A stretch of 64,000 nucleotides of DNA from Ruoffia sp044336205 (GCA_044336205.1 CP172318.1:1-64000), one strand, 5' to 3'. Shown: positions 16,699 through 25,615, counted from the stretch's first letter. The notes: a model not told the origin generated them from the sequence alone. Program-made: numbers and translations.

Positions 16699-17553
16699 AT
16701 GTCTCATAAAAGCAATCGTAAATTTACATTAACCGTCGCTTTAGCTGCCTCAATGATGACAGTAGGGTTAGGTCGAGTGGCCGCTCAGGATTTTGTTCGC
16801 CCTGAACCAGGAGACGCTGCATATTTACCAGGTTATAGTTTAGTGGAACGATACTTTCCAACAGTAGATGCTGCCGTGAAGTATGGTCGAGCTAATTTTA
16901 ATTATAATATTCATGAGAATTTCCACGTAACGATGGATGAGCATGGTGCCTATCTCTATTATGAATTATTGGACTCCTCAGAAGCACCTGAGGAACCCGA
17001 AGTACCATCTGACAACATTTATGTCGTTCAATCCGGAGATTACTTATACAAAATTGCCAACCAATTTGGTGTGACGGTTCAAGATTTAATCGACTGGAAC
17101 AACTTAGATTCTAACTACCTTTATGTCGGGCAAAAATTAGTCGTAGTGGATCCTAGTGGCGAAGTTCCCGAAGAACCTAAAGAGCCTGAGGAACCCGAAG
17201 TACCATCTGACAACATTTATGTCGTTCAATCCGGAGATTACTTATACAAAATTGCCAACCAATTTGGTGTGACGGTTCAAGATTTAATCGACTGGAACAA
17301 CTTAGATTCTAACTACCTTTATGTCGGTCAAAAATTAGTCGTAGTGGATCCTAGTGGCGAAGTTCCCGAAGAACCTAAAGAGCCTGAGGAACCCGAAGTA
17401 CCATCTGACAACATCTATGTGGTTCAAGCAGGTGACTACTTATACAAAATCGCCAACCAATTTGGTGTGACGGTTCAAGATTTAATCGACTGGAATAACT
17501 TAGAGAGTGATTTCTTACAGATTGGCGATGAATTAATTATTAGAGAGTCATAG
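16699..17553 (+). CDS. Secreted protein with three LysM peptidoglycan-binding repeats
   Basis: 284 residues. Signal peptide cleaved near VAA-QD (about residue 30), then a short region of about 70 residues (VERYFPTVDAAVKYGRANFN) that I do not recognise, then three LysM domains. Each begins YVVQSGDYLYKIANQFG or a close variant, and they are separated by Glu/Pro-rich linkers. LysM binds GlcNAc-containing glycan, so it should stay on the wall without covalent anchoring; no enzymatic domain is visible. Start ATG 16699 lies nine bases after AAAGG; the in-frame ATG at 16690 abuts the ribosome binding site. It may be a wall adaptor or a shortened autolysin. Confidence 0.88.
   Translation: MSHKSNRKFTLTVALAASMMTVGLGRVAAQDFVRPEPGDAAYLPGYSLVERYFPTVDAAVKYGRANFNYNIHENFHVTMDEHGAYLYYELLDSSEAPEEPEVPSDNIYVVQSGDYLYKIANQFGVTVQDLIDWNNLDSNYLYVGQKLVVVDPSGEVPEEPKEPEEPEVPSDNIYVVQSGDYLYKIANQFGVTVQDLIDWNNLDSNYLYVGQKLVVVDPSGEVPEEPKEPEEPEVPSDNIYVVQAGDYLYKIANQFGVTVQDLIDWNNLESDFLQIGDELIIRES
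16990..17550 (+). repeat. 198-bp tandem repeat encoding the LysM modules
   Basis: Period 198 bp (66 codons: LysM plus Pro/Glu linker), beginning at 16990, 17188 and 17386. The first two copies are almost identical at DNA level. The third diverges at the start (synonymous changes) and in its last LysM strands. Near identity implies recent duplication or ongoing unequal recombination. Confidence 0.9.
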
Positions 17554-17621
17554 GCGGATAGTTTGTTACCCTTAGGGATTCTATTATTTAAACATTGAAT
17601 CATTATTGATTCTTATTTGCC

Positions 17622-17713
17622 ATCCCACACAGCTGAAGAATTTATAAACAATTTTCCTAAAAGTCCTAACTTTGAAAGTTGCTAGGTGAATTCTTGGCTA
17701 AGTGGGATTTTTT
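17622..17713 (+). terminator. Complex hairpin with U-run in the LysM to response-regulator gap
   Basis: ATCCCAC (17622) pairs with GTGGGAT (17702) and AGAATT with AATTCT inside it. An inner CCTAA...CTAGG hairpin sits at the apex, and T6 follows. It can act as the LysM gene's terminator but is longer than usual for that. A simple hairpin GAATCA/TGATTC precedes it near 17598. The rest of 17554-17858 holds the promoter below. Confidence 0.55.
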
Positions 17714-17788
17714 GCGGATTTTTATAAGAATAGAACATTAGAATTTTATGTGAAAAGATTGGAGATTTTATATTGATTCTGTCTAAGC

Positions 17789-17818
17789 ACTACATTTTGT
17801 AGTTAAAAAGGGTATAAT
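17789..17818 (+). promoter_or_regulatory. Promoter of the two-component operon with an overlapping dyad
   Basis: A TATAAT box (17813-17818) lies about 41 bp before the response regulator gene. A perfect inverted repeat, ACTACA TTT TGTAGT (17789-17803), covers the -35 region. Such a dyad over the -35 suggests an operator; the regulator is unknown. Confidence 0.5.
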
Positions 17819-17858
17819 AGATTACGAGCAGTGTAAGTAGGAGAGAGGGAGGATTATT

Positions 17859-18554
17859 ATGCGTATATTAATTGCTGACGATGATAAAGATATCGTTGAT
17901 TTATTGAATATTTACTTAAAAAATGAAGGCTACATTGTAGAGAAAGCTTTTAATGGTAAGGAAGCTTTACAACTTATTGAAGATGCAGAGGGAGAGTTTA
18001 ACCTTGTCATCTTAGATATCATGATGCCAGAAATGACAGGATTAGAAGTGGTTGAAGAGATGAGAAACAAAGGGATAGGCTCTCCAGTTATTATGGTAAG
18101 TGCCAAGTCTACCGACCATGAAAAAATCGAAGGACTACTAGCCGGAGCGGATGATTATGTAACAAAACCATTCAATCCACTTGAAGTGATGGCGCGTATT
18201 AAATCGATATTGCGACGTCAACATAGTTATTCTGGAATGGAAACACAATCTGATACTATCCAAGTTGGTCCGTTAATTATACGTAAAGATTCTCATGAAG
18301 TAAGAACAGAAAATGACGAGTTGATTCAATTGACGGCCTTAGAATTTGGTATCTTGTTCTTACTAGCAAGTCACCCTAACCAGGTGTTTAGTGCCGAAGA
18401 GATTTTTGAAGAGGTATGGAATCAAGAAAGTGTTGTAAGTGCTAAGACAGTTATGGTGCATGTCAGCCATCTAAGAGATAAGATTGCTGAAGCAACCGGT
18501 GGTGACAAGGTCGTCCAAACTGTATGGGGAGTTGGTTATAAGGTTGAAAGATGA
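17859..18554 (+). CDS. OmpR-family response regulator
   Basis: 231 residues. The receiver domain has the acidic pair at DDDKD, phospho-acceptor Asp in LVILDIMMPEM (about residue 53) and the conserved Lys in DYVTKPFNP. The C-terminal winged helix (about 135-230) contains LTALEFGILFLLASHPNQVFSAE and VWGVGYKVER. It resembles VanR/WalR-type regulators. Ribosome binding site GAGGGAGGA. The histidine kinase gene overlaps its 3' end, and a PBP5-like gene follows, so the target is probably cell-envelope maintenance (inference). Confidence 0.93.
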   Translation: MRILIADDDKDIVDLLNIYLKNEGYIVEKAFNGKEALQLIEDAEGEFNLVILDIMMPEMTGLEVVEEMRNKGIGSPVIMVSAKSTDHEKIEGLLAGADDYVTKPFNPLEVMARIKSILRRQHSYSGMETQSDTIQVGPLIIRKDSHEVRTENDELIQLTALEFGILFLLASHPNQVFSAEEIFEEVWNQESVVSAKTVMVHVSHLRDKIAEATGGDKVVQTVWGVGYKVER

Positions 18555-19698
18555 TGCAACGACAATATTATCAACAGATCTCACGCGTTCAGATAAGATT
18601 GACCTCATTGGTATTGCTTCATCTACGTTAGCTATTGTATTCTTTGTCTACTTGGGAATTATCCTTGGTTTGAGTATAGTGATTAATACCCGTTTAGATT
18701 TTCTGGATGGGATTAATCTTTTTCAATTCTTCCGATTATGGCGTGTTCCATACAATCAGATTATCACAGTGATTACTTTGAGTATCGGAGGGTGGATTAC
18801 ACACCGCCGAGTGACGCGTTATAAGCGAATATTCATGTTAAAGCATGCTTTAGATAACTTGAATTATATCTCAGATACGGGCATGTATAATCATCGGATT
18901 GAGAATGCAAATCTTGGAAATATGTCTGCTTTCATATCGAGCATGAACCGATTAATTGAAAGTACTCAGCATTCTTTAGAAGAGGAACGCAGGTCAGAGA
19001 AGACAAAAGATGAATTAATCGCTAATGTTAGTCATGACATCCGAACTCCATTAACTTCAATTATCGGTTACTTGGATGTCATCGTGCACCAACAGTATCA
19101 GTCCGAAGAAGAAAGAGATAGATACATTCAAATCGCTTATGAGAAAGCCAAAGCTATGAGAACGTTAGTGAACGACCTTTTTCTATATATTGAATCAGGT
19201 CAAGCTACTTATGAGGTTCAAGCTCAACCAATTCCAATTAAACTATTTTTCGAACAATTGGCTGCAGAATTTGAATTAACAGCTAATCAACAAGGCATTG
19301 AGATTGTAGTTGAAGTAGAACCTGAAGACTTACAAGCGATGATTGATGTGGATAAAATGGCACGCGTCTTTAGTAATTTCTTATCCAATGCCTTAAAGTA
19401 TGGATTTGGAGATTTAATTCGCCTCAGAGCCTACACAAATCCAGAGAAAACAAAACTATTCCTTGAAACACGCAATAATGGTGAAGTACTTAAAGAATCA
19501 GAATACAATAATATCTTCCAAAGAAGTTATCGAACAGAGAAATCACGAACATCTGAAATTCCAGGAAGCGGTCTAGGTTTATCCATTGTGAAGAATATTG
19601 TTTCTTTGCATGAGGGGATTGTTTACGCTACGGTTGAGGATGATGAGACGGTGTTTAGAATCCAGCTGAGTCATTCGGAAGAAGGTGACACAGAATGA
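18544..19698 (+). CDS. Sensor histidine kinase of the envelope two-component system
   Basis: Membrane kinase partner of the preceding regulator, about 384 residues. Two hydrophobic segments (about 25-48 and 75-95) flank a short extracellular loop. A HisKA domain follows with SHDIRTPLTSIIGYLD (phospho-His), then the N box NFLSNALKYG and the G box GSGLGLSIVKN. The start is uncertain. The reading frame has no ATG near the regulator stop; TTG 18544 overlaps the regulator by 11 bases. The ATGATG at 18551, the natural coupled start, is in another frame that stops after 26 codons. A frameshift near 18551-18620 is therefore possible. It overlaps the next gene by four bases. Confidence 0.82.
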   Translation: MKDDATTILSTDLTRSDKIDLIGIASSTLAIVFFVYLGIILGLSIVINTRLDFLDGINLFQFFRLWRVPYNQIITVITLSIGGWITHRRVTRYKRIFMLKHALDNLNYISDTGMYNHRIENANLGNMSAFISSMNRLIESTQHSLEEERRSEKTKDELIANVSHDIRTPLTSIIGYLDVIVHQQYQSEEERDRYIQIAYEKAKAMRTLVNDLFLYIESGQATYEVQAQPIPIKLFFEQLAAEFELTANQQGIEIVVEVEPEDLQAMIDVDKMARVFSNFLSNALKYGFGDLIRLRAYTNPEKTKLFLETRNNGEVLKESEYNNIFQRSYRTEKSRTSEIPGSGLGLSIVKNIVSLHEGIVYATVEDDETVFRIQLSHSEEGDTE

Positions 19699-20990
19699 GG
19701 TTATTAGTTAGAATTTTAATATTATTTATGGTAGTGGGAAATTACATCCCTAAAGTTACTTTTGCTGCAGGCACGATCCCGACTATCGATGCACCTACTG
19801 CTATGGCAATTGATAGTGAGAATGGTTTGATATTATTCGAGAAGAATAGCGACCAAGTCTATGAAGTTGGGTCAATTAGTAAATTACTCACCGCCTATGT
19901 GAGTATGAAGATTGTTCAAGAACGTGAGGATCTAGACGAGAGTTCGATTGTTCCTATCTCGGACCAAGCGTATAACTTGAGTCAAAACTATGAAATTGGT
20001 AATGTTCCTCTAAGGCAAGATTATAATTATTCAGTCAATGAATTAGTTGAATCGATAGCAATTAACTCGGCCACAGGTTCAGCGCTTGCGTTAGCTGAAT
20101 TTGTTGCGGGTAGTGAAGAAGAATTTGTTCAAGAGATGGAAACACAACTTGAAGAGTGGGGACTGGAAGACTACGAATTAGTGAATGCAACGGGTCTAAG
20201 AAAAGACGGTGACTCAGGGTCTATGAATGCTTTTTCGGCTGAAGTTGCAGCCGTCATTGCTTATCATTTAGTTAATGATTTTCCACAATTTGTCACTTAC
20301 GGACAAGAAGTAGAATCAGTCTTCAAGCCAAATACTGATGATCCGATTGAGATGAACAATAATAATCAAATGCTTTCGGATAAGCCTTATTTTTATGAAG
20401 GTGTCTTAGGCTTAATGCCAGGTAGTTCATCCGAAGATGGTACTGGTTTCGTCTCTTACGCGAATATTGATACCTTTGGTGTCATTACGGTGGTCTTAGG
20501 ATCTAAAGATGAAGAAAGCCGTTATGAAGAAACGATACAACTATTAGACTATAGTTACCGAGCTTATATGAAAGAATTAGTGCTTGAAGCGGGCCAAGAA
20601 GTCACACAAACTGGACGCATTACTGTTCAAGGCTCTAATACTAATGTTGCAGACTTAGTTTACGGTGAGGACCTTTTTTTAGTGGTTCCGATTGTAGATA
20701 CAGCACCACGCTTGGAGTATCATTTCCAACCTAATCAGAAAATCTTCAAAGGGGATCCTTTCTTACAAGCTCCGATTGAAGAGCAAGAGGAGATTGGTGT
20801 GATGAGTGTGAATAGTGTGGGTGTTGAACAAGTCTTTCTTCCTTCAACTAAAGGAAACATAGCGCCGATGGTGCTACGAACACCTTTGGAAGAAGCAACT
20901 TGGTACGTCAAAGGATGGCAGTCTTTCTCCGAAGGAGTGGGCGATTCTTGGGAATCGATGCGACAATTTTTTGTAGAATTATTTAATTAA
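19695..20990 (+). CDS. PBP5/DacA-like D,D-carboxypeptidase homologue with degenerate motifs
   Basis: 431 residues: signal peptide (VTFA-AG), Peptidase_S11 domain, PBP5 C-terminal beta domain and a terminal amphipathic helix (WQSFSEGVGDSWESMRQFF) that would lie on the membrane. Motif 1 is intact (S60-I-S-K63 in VGSISKLLTAY). Motif 2, normally SxN, reads S125-A-T127 in INSATGSALALAEFVAG. Motif 3, normally KTG, reads M241-P-G243 in LGLMPGSSSEDGTG. Loss of the Asn and of the Lys-Thr predicts weak or no carboxypeptidase activity; substrate binding or sensing is an alternative. The start overlaps the kinase stop (ATGA), tying it to the two-component operon. Confidence 0.85.
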   Translation: MRLLVRILILFMVVGNYIPKVTFAAGTIPTIDAPTAMAIDSENGLILFEKNSDQVYEVGSISKLLTAYVSMKIVQEREDLDESSIVPISDQAYNLSQNYEIGNVPLRQDYNYSVNELVESIAINSATGSALALAEFVAGSEEEFVQEMETQLEEWGLEDYELVNATGLRKDGDSGSMNAFSAEVAAVIAYHLVNDFPQFVTYGQEVESVFKPNTDDPIEMNNNNQMLSDKPYFYEGVLGLMPGSSSEDGTGFVSYANIDTFGVITVVLGSKDEESRYEETIQLLDYSYRAYMKELVLEAGQEVTQTGRITVQGSNTNVADLVYGEDLFLVVPIVDTAPRLEYHFQPNQKIFKGDPFLQAPIEEQEEIGVMSVNSVGVEQVFLPSTKGNIAPMVLRTPLEEATWYVKGWQSFSEGVGDSWESMRQFFVELFN

Positions 20991-21015
20991 GCTAAAGAAT
21001 AGAAGGGGTGTTAGA

Positions 21016-21540
21016 ATGAGTCAATTTGATAAAGCAGTGTTTGCCGGTGGGTGCTTTTGGTGTATGGTTCATCCTTTTGATGAGATGGATGGGGTAGAGG
21101 CAGTTACCTCAGGATATACAGCTGGAGATGTAGAGAATCCAAGTTATGAACAAGTTAAGGCTGGAACTACAGGACACACGGAAGCCGTTGAAATTACCTT
21201 TGACCCAGAGAAAATTTCTTACCAACAATTGTTAGATATTTACTGGTCAAGTATGGACCCAACGGATGCAACAGGTCAGTTCTTCGACCGTGGTTCATCT
21301 TACCGTCCAGCAATCTTTGTAAACTCACAAGAGCAACGTGACTTGGCAGAGGCTTCTAAAGAAGCTTTGGATGCAAGTGGTCGCTTCTCTAAACCAATTG
21401 TTGTGCCTATTGAAGATGTTCATCCGTTCTATCCGGCTGAAGAATATCACCAAGACTTCTACAAGAAGAATCCAGAACACTATAAACGTTATTCAACTGG
21501 TTCAGGACGTGTCGCTTTTATTGAAGAGCATCAGGTTTAA
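21016..21540 (+). CDS. msrA: Peptide methionine sulfoxide reductase A
   Basis: 174-residue thioredoxin-dependent enzyme reducing methionine-S-sulfoxide. Catalytic motif AGGCFWCMVHPF at residue 10, then GYTAGDVENPSYEQV and the EEYHQDFYKKNPEHY segment typical of the family. Ribosome binding site AGGGGTG. It lies 25 bp after the PBP5-like gene and may be read through from that operon; a clear terminator follows. Confidence 0.96.
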   Translation: MSQFDKAVFAGGCFWCMVHPFDEMDGVEAVTSGYTAGDVENPSYEQVKAGTTGHTEAVEITFDPEKISYQQLLDIYWSSMDPTDATGQFFDRGSSYRPAIFVNSQEQRDLAEASKEALDASGRFSKPIVVPIEDVHPFYPAEEYHQDFYKKNPEHYKRYSTGSGRVAFIEEHQV

Positions 21541-21550
21541 TTATATGCAG

Positions 21551-21578
21551 CACCTCTAATGATTAGAGGTGTTTTTTG
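21551..21578 (+). terminator. msrA terminator
   Basis: CACCTCTAAT / ATTAGAGGTG stem followed by T6. Confidence 0.9.
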
Positions 21579-21670
21579 TTGGTGTAATTGAGAGTATTAC
21601 TTTGATGCATGGTGGTCGATAATGATAAACTGATATTAAGAGAAGAATGAATATAAAGCGAGGGATAGTG

Positions 21671-22066
21671 ATGGAACAAGTCGGTATGTCGGTGGAGGAG
21701 GTCTTAGAAAGTTTCGAAGAGAAACATCGGTCAGTGATGGAAACCTTGATTAAAAAAGTACACCCAGCAATCCGAATATAGAACCTACTGTCTGGTAAGG
21801 GGTGTTCTGGGGAGGAAACCAGCAAAGTATTCTCGGCTACGGAGAGAGGGTATATCGAGTATCCAGTGGTCAGAACGGTACTTGGTTTCGAGTCGGTTTG
21901 GTCCACTAGAAGAATTATTATAATTTAGTATGTTTCCGCAGTTAAAAACAGCCAGTACTTACTTAACAACTATAAGGACGAGCTAGGAAAAGTAAAACCC
22001 AGAGCGAGCAGCATTAGTTTTATCCGCTTAGAACTTGTCGACTTAGACCAACTTCAAAATTTATAA
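21671..22066 (+). pseudogene. Decayed DUF1801-like gene
   Basis: An ATG at 21671 opens MEQVGMSVEEVLESFEEK...VMETLIKKVHPAI and stops after about 36 codons. Further on, in other frames, KDELGKVKPRASSISF and DLDQLQNL can be read. That order (helical start, Pro-Ala-Ile, then a KxSxxxxxF strand and a leucine-rich end) resembles the small DUF1801/YdhG fold, broken by several frameshifts and stops. It fills most of the 21541-22115 gap; the rest shows nothing. Confidence 0.5.
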
Positions 22067-22115
22067 AATGAAAGTTTAGCTGAAGTAGAATAATATAATC
22101 AATAAGGAGAAACAG

Positions 22116-22643
22116 ATGATGAAAATAAGAGCCCTAGAAAAAAGTGATCTTGAACAAGTTCATGTGCTTAACAATGAACGAGAAGTGATGGCCTATTGGT
22201 TTGAGGAACCATATGGGTCTGTCGATGAGTTGGAGCGACTTTATGATAAGCATATCTTTGATCAATCTGAACGTCGCTTTGTAATTGAATTGGCGGGTGA
22301 GTTTGTTGGTGTGGTTGAATTGATGGAGATCGATTATATTCACCGAAATTGTGAAATTCAAATCATTGTCATTAAAAAATATCGTGGTCAAGGACTAGCT
22401 CAAAAAGCACTGCGTAAAGGTCTGGATTATGCCTTCCGTATCTTGAATATGCATAAAGTATACTTAATCGTTGATGTGACCAATGAGCCAGCTGTTCATA
22501 TATACAAGAAGCTAGGCTTTAAGATTGAGGGGACTATGAAAGACCATTTCTATACTTATGGGCATTATCAAAATGCTTATTTCATGGGTATTTTGAAGGA
22601 TGAGATTGATTTTGAGCGAGTGGATGAGTCTTCCGAAGATTAG
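22116..22643 (+). CDS. speG: Spermidine N1-acetyltransferase SpeG
   Basis: 175-residue GNAT enzyme that acetylates spermidine/spermine to limit polyamine toxicity. Recognised by YWFEEPYGSVDELERLYDKH, DQSERRFVIE and VELMEIDYIHRNCEIQI, all close to Escherichia SpeG, and by the acetyl-CoA loop KYRGQGLAQKA. The C-terminal DHFYTYGHYQNAYFM is also conserved. Ribosome binding site AAGGAGAAA. Its own promoter and a bidirectional terminator suggest a single-gene unit. Confidence 0.93.
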   Translation: MMKIRALEKSDLEQVHVLNNEREVMAYWFEEPYGSVDELERLYDKHIFDQSERRFVIELAGEFVGVVELMEIDYIHRNCEIQIIVIKKYRGQGLAQKALRKGLDYAFRILNMHKVYLIVDVTNEPAVHIYKKLGFKIEGTMKDHFYTYGHYQNAYFMGILKDEIDFERVDESSED

Positions 22644-22662
22644 GATCAATCAATATGCAAAT

Positions 22663-22710
22663 TAAAAAACCACCAAGTTTCATTCATTGAACTTGGTGGT
22701 TTTGCGTTTT
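22663..22710. terminator. Convergent terminator between speG and the M16 peptidase
   Basis: ACCACCAAGTT / AACTTGGTGGT with A-run and T-run on either side; works for both strands. Confidence 0.9.
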
Positions 22711-22714
22711 TAAA

Positions 22715-25615
22715 TTAGAATAGGTCGCTGACAGTATCAAAAAGATCTTTCTCTTGATCGATTTGAGCTTTGTTCCCAATAACCGCAACGGTACCTTGGT
22801 CGATAATCGCTTTAAAAGCATCGCTTAAAGCATTCAATTCAGCTTGTGTTGTTGCGAGCACTTCTTCTTTCAATTGAATCGTATCAGCCGTTGTTCGGCT
22901 CGTTTGATATTGAGAGAAGGCACGCTTTCCTTTGTGGTAAGCAGACAACGGTTGATCTAAATTACTCATCGTTCCGATAATTGTCTTGAGTAAGCTAGCT
23001 TCATCTAATTCAATGTTCGCGATAAAGTCACTAATACCGCGGTAAGTATCCAAAGTCTTCGCGATATTCGGGTCACGATAAGAAGATAATTGAATGCCAC
23101 CATTAAGTAGTTGCCTGAACATTGAACCATAGGCACCACCTTTGACACGGATATTATTCCATAAGTAATCGTAACGAAGTAAGTTAGATAATACTAAGCT
23201 AGGCCCACTGAAACCTAAGTGACCAATCAATGCATCTGAAGCTAAGCCGACGTAGTTAACGTCTTGAGCTGTAATGAAAGCTTCATTAGCTTTCTCGCCT
23301 GCTTGATATTCAACAGCTTGACCCAATGGTTCGCCAATCAGGTCATTGAAAGTTTGGAGCACTGCTTCTTTCACAGCCTCTACACGACGGTTTTCACCAA
23401 TATATAAGACATTGATGCGCGATGTGTTAAGTAGACGCTGCATCATAACCTCTAGCTTCTCAGAAAGTTCGGAGCTATCACTTTGTTTCAATTTATTTAA
23501 AACATCTTTTGTATAGTTGAATTGGTCAATACCGTTAATCAACTCGCCTAACTTACTACTTGCTTTAATATGGCTTAAGGCACGATTAGCTGCTAGAGTG
23601 TGAGAACTATAGTTAATCGTATCTTCAAACTCTGAGATATGTTCTTGTGTCACATTCAACAATTCAGACTCTTTAGTGAAGAGTGTATTCGTTAGAATTT
23701 CTTTAGTCAATTCGAGTAATTTGTCCGAAGATTCTTCTAACGCTTTCGCGCGAATAGTGAAGTAGGGCTTCAATTCATCGTTTATGTGGTCTTCATAGAC
23801 GACAACCCCTCCGTGAATGCCCCCAGTATGTAGGTCAATCTGTGTCTGTAATTCACCTAAAGTGTAATTTTTCGTAGACAAGTCTCCCAGTAATTGACTG
23901 AGGTAAGATAATAATAAGTAATCTTCTGCCTCAAAGTCAGCGATATCAAAGTAGAAGTCTATGTAATCAATACCTGAAGTAAACTGGTCAGAATGATAGA
24001 ATTGCGTTCCATTGAATAAATCACTGATAACTAATGGATGATCTTCTGTCTCTGAAGTTAAATCTTCACGTTCTAAAGTAGGAATGGTAGCTAGATCTTC
24101 AGCTGTATCTGGAGTCTCTTGACGACTAATTAATGATTGAGTTTGTGCGACTAAACTGTCGATATCTTGGTCAGACAAGCTCGCTTTATATTCTTGAAGC
24201 TTTGCTAATGATTCTTTCTCTAAGCGGTCATTTTTACCAGCTTCGGCTATTAGACGAATGTTTACTCGGTAGTCATTATTCAATAATTTATCTTCAATGA
24301 GTTTCTCGAAGTAATCACTTTCAACAAGTACAGACAATTGGTCTAAATAAGTTGAGAATTCTAGATAATCAAATGGTGATTCTTCATATAGCCAGCCTTG
24401 TAAAGCATTAATGGCATAAAGAACTCCACGTGGATTACTCTCAGAGATTACTGATTCTTTAGTTGTGAACGTGAATTTATTAATGGCGGCACGAATTAAA
24501 TCTTTCGGTATACCTTTTGTAACAAGCTCTGATAGGGTTGAATCTACTAGATTTTTGAACTCATTCATCTTATCTGCTTGGCTATACTTGGCAGTCATGA
24601 CGAAGAGGTTAGGGTAACCAATTTGAACAGCGTCCCCAGAGATATCTCCACCAATTCCAGCATCTAATAAAGTTTTCTTCAATGGCGCTTCATTATTACC
24701 GAATAACACTTCCGCAAGAATCTTCATGGCATTGCCTGTTAAAGGATTTGTGATATCCCCAATATTCCATGCTAAAGCATTGTAGTCTTTTCCTATTGGG
24801 TCGTCTCCATCTGTAATCGAATAAGTCAGATCTATATCTTGCTGGCTCGGTACTGATGGATCAATTGCTAAGTCGATCTCTTCCTGGAGTGGTTCATGAC
24901 CATCAAAGTACTCAGCTAACATGGAGAAAGCCACATCGGTATCTAAGTCGCCATATAGAATTGTTAAGGAATTAGAAGGATGGTAGTAGGTTTTGTGGAA
25001 GTCAACAAATGCTTCTTGCGTCAATGTTGGTATGGCTGAAGGTAATCCGCCGGATTCATATTGATAAGGGGTTCCTTCAAGCAAATGTTTTTTAATCGCA
25101 TGGAAAAGTTGAGAATCAGCCGAAGCCATAGCTCCTTTCATCTCGTTATAGACCACACCTTTATAGATTAAGTCATCATCCGCGTTCTCTAAGTGATAAT
25201 GCCATCCTTCTTGTTCTAAGATTTGTGGGTTTGAATAGAGTAAAGGTTCAAATACCGCATCTAAGTAGACGCTCATTAAATTATTGAAGTCTTTTTGGTT
25301 GGTAGACGCTACAGGATAGATAGTCTTATCCGAGAATGTCATCGCATTTACAAAAGTATTCAAAGAGCCTTTAACTAATTCTACAAAAGGTTCTTTGGAT
25401 GGGAATTTCTTTGAACCATTTAAGACCGAGTGCTCTAATATATGAGCAATTCCGTTGTCGTTGTATGGTGGGGTTTTGAAAGCAATTGTAAATGCTTTAT
25501 TTGTATCGTCGTTATCTAAGTGTAAGACTTGTGCGCCTGTTTCCGTGTGCAAGTATAGGTGTCCTACGGAATGGATATCATCAAGTTCTTTTGTTTCTAT
25601 GAGTTTGAAAGTCAT
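22715..25615 (-). CDS. M16C zinc metallopeptidase (PreP/falcilysin type)
   Basis: 966-residue clamshell peptidase predicted to degrade peptides in its closed chamber, probably cytosolic since no signal is visible. The inverted zinc motif HILEH lies near residue 60 (IAHILEHSVLNGSKKFP), with the distal Glu expected in the VYNEMKGAM region. Four M16 units are consistent with the length, including the late KGGAYGSMFR segment with the conserved Arg/Tyr pattern. Strong ribosome binding site AAGGAGG. Monocistronic. Confidence 0.93.
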   Translation of the reverse strand: MTFKLIETKELDDIHSVGHLYLHTETGAQVLHLDNDDTNKAFTIAFKTPPYNDNGIAHILEHSVLNGSKKFPSKEPFVELVKGSLNTFVNAMTFSDKTIYPVASTNQKDFNNLMSVYLDAVFEPLLYSNPQILEQEGWHYHLENADDDLIYKGVVYNEMKGAMASADSQLFHAIKKHLLEGTPYQYESGGLPSAIPTLTQEAFVDFHKTYYHPSNSLTILYGDLDTDVAFSMLAEYFDGHEPLQEEIDLAIDPSVPSQQDIDLTYSITDGDDPIGKDYNALAWNIGDITNPLTGNAMKILAEVLFGNNEAPLKKTLLDAGIGGDISGDAVQIGYPNLFVMTAKYSQADKMNEFKNLVDSTLSELVTKGIPKDLIRAAINKFTFTTKESVISESNPRGVLYAINALQGWLYEESPFDYLEFSTYLDQLSVLVESDYFEKLIEDKLLNNDYRVNIRLIAEAGKNDRLEKESLAKLQEYKASLSDQDIDSLVAQTQSLISRQETPDTAEDLATIPTLEREDLTSETEDHPLVISDLFNGTQFYHSDQFTSGIDYIDFYFDIADFEAEDYLLLSYLSQLLGDLSTKNYTLGELQTQIDLHTGGIHGGVVVYEDHINDELKPYFTIRAKALEESSDKLLELTKEILTNTLFTKESELLNVTQEHISEFEDTINYSSHTLAANRALSHIKASSKLGELINGIDQFNYTKDVLNKLKQSDSSELSEKLEVMMQRLLNTSRINVLYIGENRRVEAVKEAVLQTFNDLIGEPLGQAVEYQAGEKANEAFITAQDVNYVGLASDALIGHLGFSGPSLVLSNLLRYDYLWNNIRVKGGAYGSMFRQLLNGGIQLSSYRDPNIAKTLDTYRGISDFIANIELDEASLLKTIIGTMSNLDQPLSAYHKGKRAFSQYQTSRTTADTIQLKEEVLATTQAELNALSDAFKAIIDQGTVAVIGNKAQIDQEKDLFDTVSDLF

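Noticed and set aside
18551..18631. Histidine kinase starting at ATG 18551 as a short gene
   Set aside because: It stops after 26 codons; kept only as evidence for a possible frameshift.
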